From Deltaproteobacteria bacterium (GTDB lineage Bacteria > Desulfobacterota > Binatia > UBA9968), in NCBI GenBank assembly GCA_016183145.1, contig JACPFE010000201.1, positions 1 to 6,833 on the forward strand: 6,833 nucleotides of DNA, in the 5' to 3' direction. The stretch's first letter is position 1; every line of letters starts with the position of its first letter. The notes beneath the pieces were generated by a model, which did no database searches, was not told the DNA's origin, and worked only from the letters and a program-made list of their open reading frames with translations. Below are positions 5,858 to 6,833 of this stretch, one piece after another. The translations under genes and the position numbers were made by a program.

Positions 5858-6723
5858 AGGCGGCCGCGATCGCTACCACTCTGCTGGCCGCCGGACTGGC
5901 CTTGAGCGCCTGCAAGGGGAGTAGCTCGCGGCACACGCTGTTGCAGAACAAGGGATCGGACACGCTGGTCAACGTGGCCCAGGCCTGGGCCGAAACCTAC
6001 CGGACGGTGCGTCCGGAAGTGGCGGTGGCCGTGAGCGGCGGGGGGTCCGGCACTGGCATTGCGGCCCTGATCAACGGCACGGTAGATCTGGCCAATGCCA
6101 GCCGCGAGATTACGCCAAGCGAGGCAGCCGAGATCCGCAAATCACGCGGGGCGGACCCCGTCCAACATGTGGTTGCCCGCGACGCCATCGTGATTTACGT
6201 GCACAAGTCGAACCCCGTGAAGCGAGTGACGTTTGCGCAGCTGGCCTGCATCTACGGAGAAGGCGGCGCATGCGGCACCTGGACCTCCGTGGGTGTGGAG
6301 GTTCCCAGCTGCCCGGGGCAGGAAATCATCAGGATCAGTCGCCAGTCGAACTCCGGCACTCACGAGTACTTTCGCGAGGCCGTGCTCGGCCAGAACGGCG
6401 ACTTAAAACTCGGCTCGCGCGACATGCAGGGCAGCAAGGATGTCGTGGACATCGTGGCCAAGACCCCGTGCGCGATCGGATACAGCGGCCTGGGCTACCT
6501 GATCGACCAGGTGAGAACCGTGTGCGTCTCCAAATCGGAGGACGCCCCGTGCGTCGAGCCCAGCAAGGCGTCCGCGGCCGACCGCAACTATCCGCTGTCG
6601 CGCGCGCTGTATATCTACACAGTTGGAGAGCCGAAGGCGGAGGTCGCCGCCTACCTCGGCTGGATCAAGTCCGAGGCCGGCCAACGGATCGTCGAGCAAA
6701 GTGGTTTCGTGGCGGTCCGCTGA
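5854..6723 (+). CDS. pstS: PstS-like phosphate ABC transporter substrate-binding lipoprotein
   Basis: A 289-residue phosphate-binding protein (PBP_like_2 type) that captures phosphate outside the inner membrane and delivers it to the PstCAB importer. Residues 1-20 are a lipoprotein signal with lipobox LSAC and lipidated Cys20. Binding-loop signatures are present: GSDTLVNVAQAW (34-45), SGGGSGTGIAALINGTVDLA (61-80) with SRE at 83-85, and RQSNSGTHEYF (163-173), whose SGT segment normally contacts phosphate. YPLSRALYIYT (246-256) is typical of the family. The start at 5854 overlaps the upstream stop by four bases and has AGAGG nine bases ahead; a longer in-frame extension to 5704 would run inside the PhoU gene and destroy the signal peptide. 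The mature part has six further cysteines (132, 140, 153, 206, 224, 233), more than usual, possibly disulfides. Being encoded directly after phoU is unusual, since phoU commonly ends the operon. Confidence 0.93.
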   Translation: MKAAAIATTLLAAGLALSACKGSSSRHTLLQNKGSDTLVNVAQAWAETYRTVRPEVAVAVSGGGSGTGIAALINGTVDLANASREITPSEAAEIRKSRGADPVQHVVARDAIVIYVHKSNPVKRVTFAQLACIYGEGGACGTWTSVGVEVPSCPGQEIIRISRQSNSGTHEYFREAVLGQNGDLKLGSRDMQGSKDVVDIVAKTPCAIGYSGLGYLIDQVRTVCVSKSEDAPCVEPSKASAADRNYPLSRALYIYTVGEPKAEVAAYLGWIKSEAGQRIVEQSGFVAVR

Positions 6724-6734
6724 CAAACTTCCGG

Positions 6735-6833
6735 GTGACGAGTCGGGCCGCAGGGGTTGTACGCGAACGGTGGGGCACGGCGGCAAAGCGGGCTGTTGAT
6801 CGACCTGAAGCTCGGGGCTTGCGGGAGTGGTGT
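6735..6833 (+). CDS. Possible 5' end of the next operon gene, cut by the window edge
   Basis: From GTG 6735, eleven bases after the PstS stop, a frame stays open for 33 codons to the last base, while the other two plus frames stop. The residues (MTSRAAGVVRERWGTAAKRA and on) are arginine-rich and hydrophilic with no membrane segment yet. In Pst operons the next gene is usually the permease pstC, whose N-terminus is often short and basic before the first helix, so that is the best guess from context only. There is no clear Shine-Dalgarno site. Confidence 0.4.
   Translation, partial: MTSRAAGVVRERWGTAAKRAVDRPEARGLREWC

Overview
The window comes from a Gram-negative-type bacterial genome. It carries a lipoprotein signal peptide with a lipobox, a Pst phosphate-uptake locus, and a periplasmic NMT1/THI5-like binding protein of the sort strongly expanded in soil, sediment and groundwater lineages (some Desulfobacterota/Deltaproteobacteria, Rokubacteria, NC10, Binatota). 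I cannot assign a genus. Composition is patchy: the phosphate genes at the right are clearly GC-rich, the FAD oxidoreductase in the middle is clearly more AT-rich, and the spacers between carry repeats. This looks like an accessory region joined to a core phosphate operon.

Layout from left to right. Bases 1-490 are non-coding, with a diverged dispersed repeat (156-214) and a two-unit tandem repeat (412-470). Bases 491-1480 (minus) encode an ABC-type substrate-binding protein without permease or ATPase genes nearby. Bases 1650-3286 (minus) encode a PYROXD2/phytoene-desaturase-like FAD oxidoreductase whose first 46 codons are cut off by a one-base frameshift in a G7 run. Just upstream of that gene lies a compact cluster of REP-like repeats (3319-3436).

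Bases 3510-4162 hold what looks like a complete integron gene cassette on the minus strand. It has a 67-bp attC site with R''/L''/L'/R' architecture, an extra base in L'', and a cassette 5' end (GTTAGCC) that is the exact complement of its own R'' box (GGCTAAC). It carries one small membrane-protein gene (3581-4112) that ends 10 bp from attC but is broken by a +1 frameshift. No integrase gene and no second attC are visible, so it looks like a lone cassette at a secondary site or the remnant of an array.

Bases 4165-4738 are a non-coding spacer with a second copy of the dispersed repeat. From 4742 onward on the plus strand there is a tight phosphate operon. It begins with a PhoU-domain protein fused to a low-molecular-weight tyrosine-phosphatase/ArsC-like domain whose catalytic P-loop Cys and Arg are replaced by Ser and His. 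A PstS-like lipoprotein follows, overlapping by ATGA, and then an open frame that may be the start of the next transporter gene and runs off the window. PstS would capture phosphate for a Pst transporter encoded further right. The PhoU fusion would be the negative regulator or coupling protein, and its degenerate phosphatase domain may bind phosphate or another oxyanion without catalysis (inference).

The items most worth a second look are the cassette with its attC, the PhoU/degenerate phosphatase fusion, and the two homopolymer-associated frameshifts.
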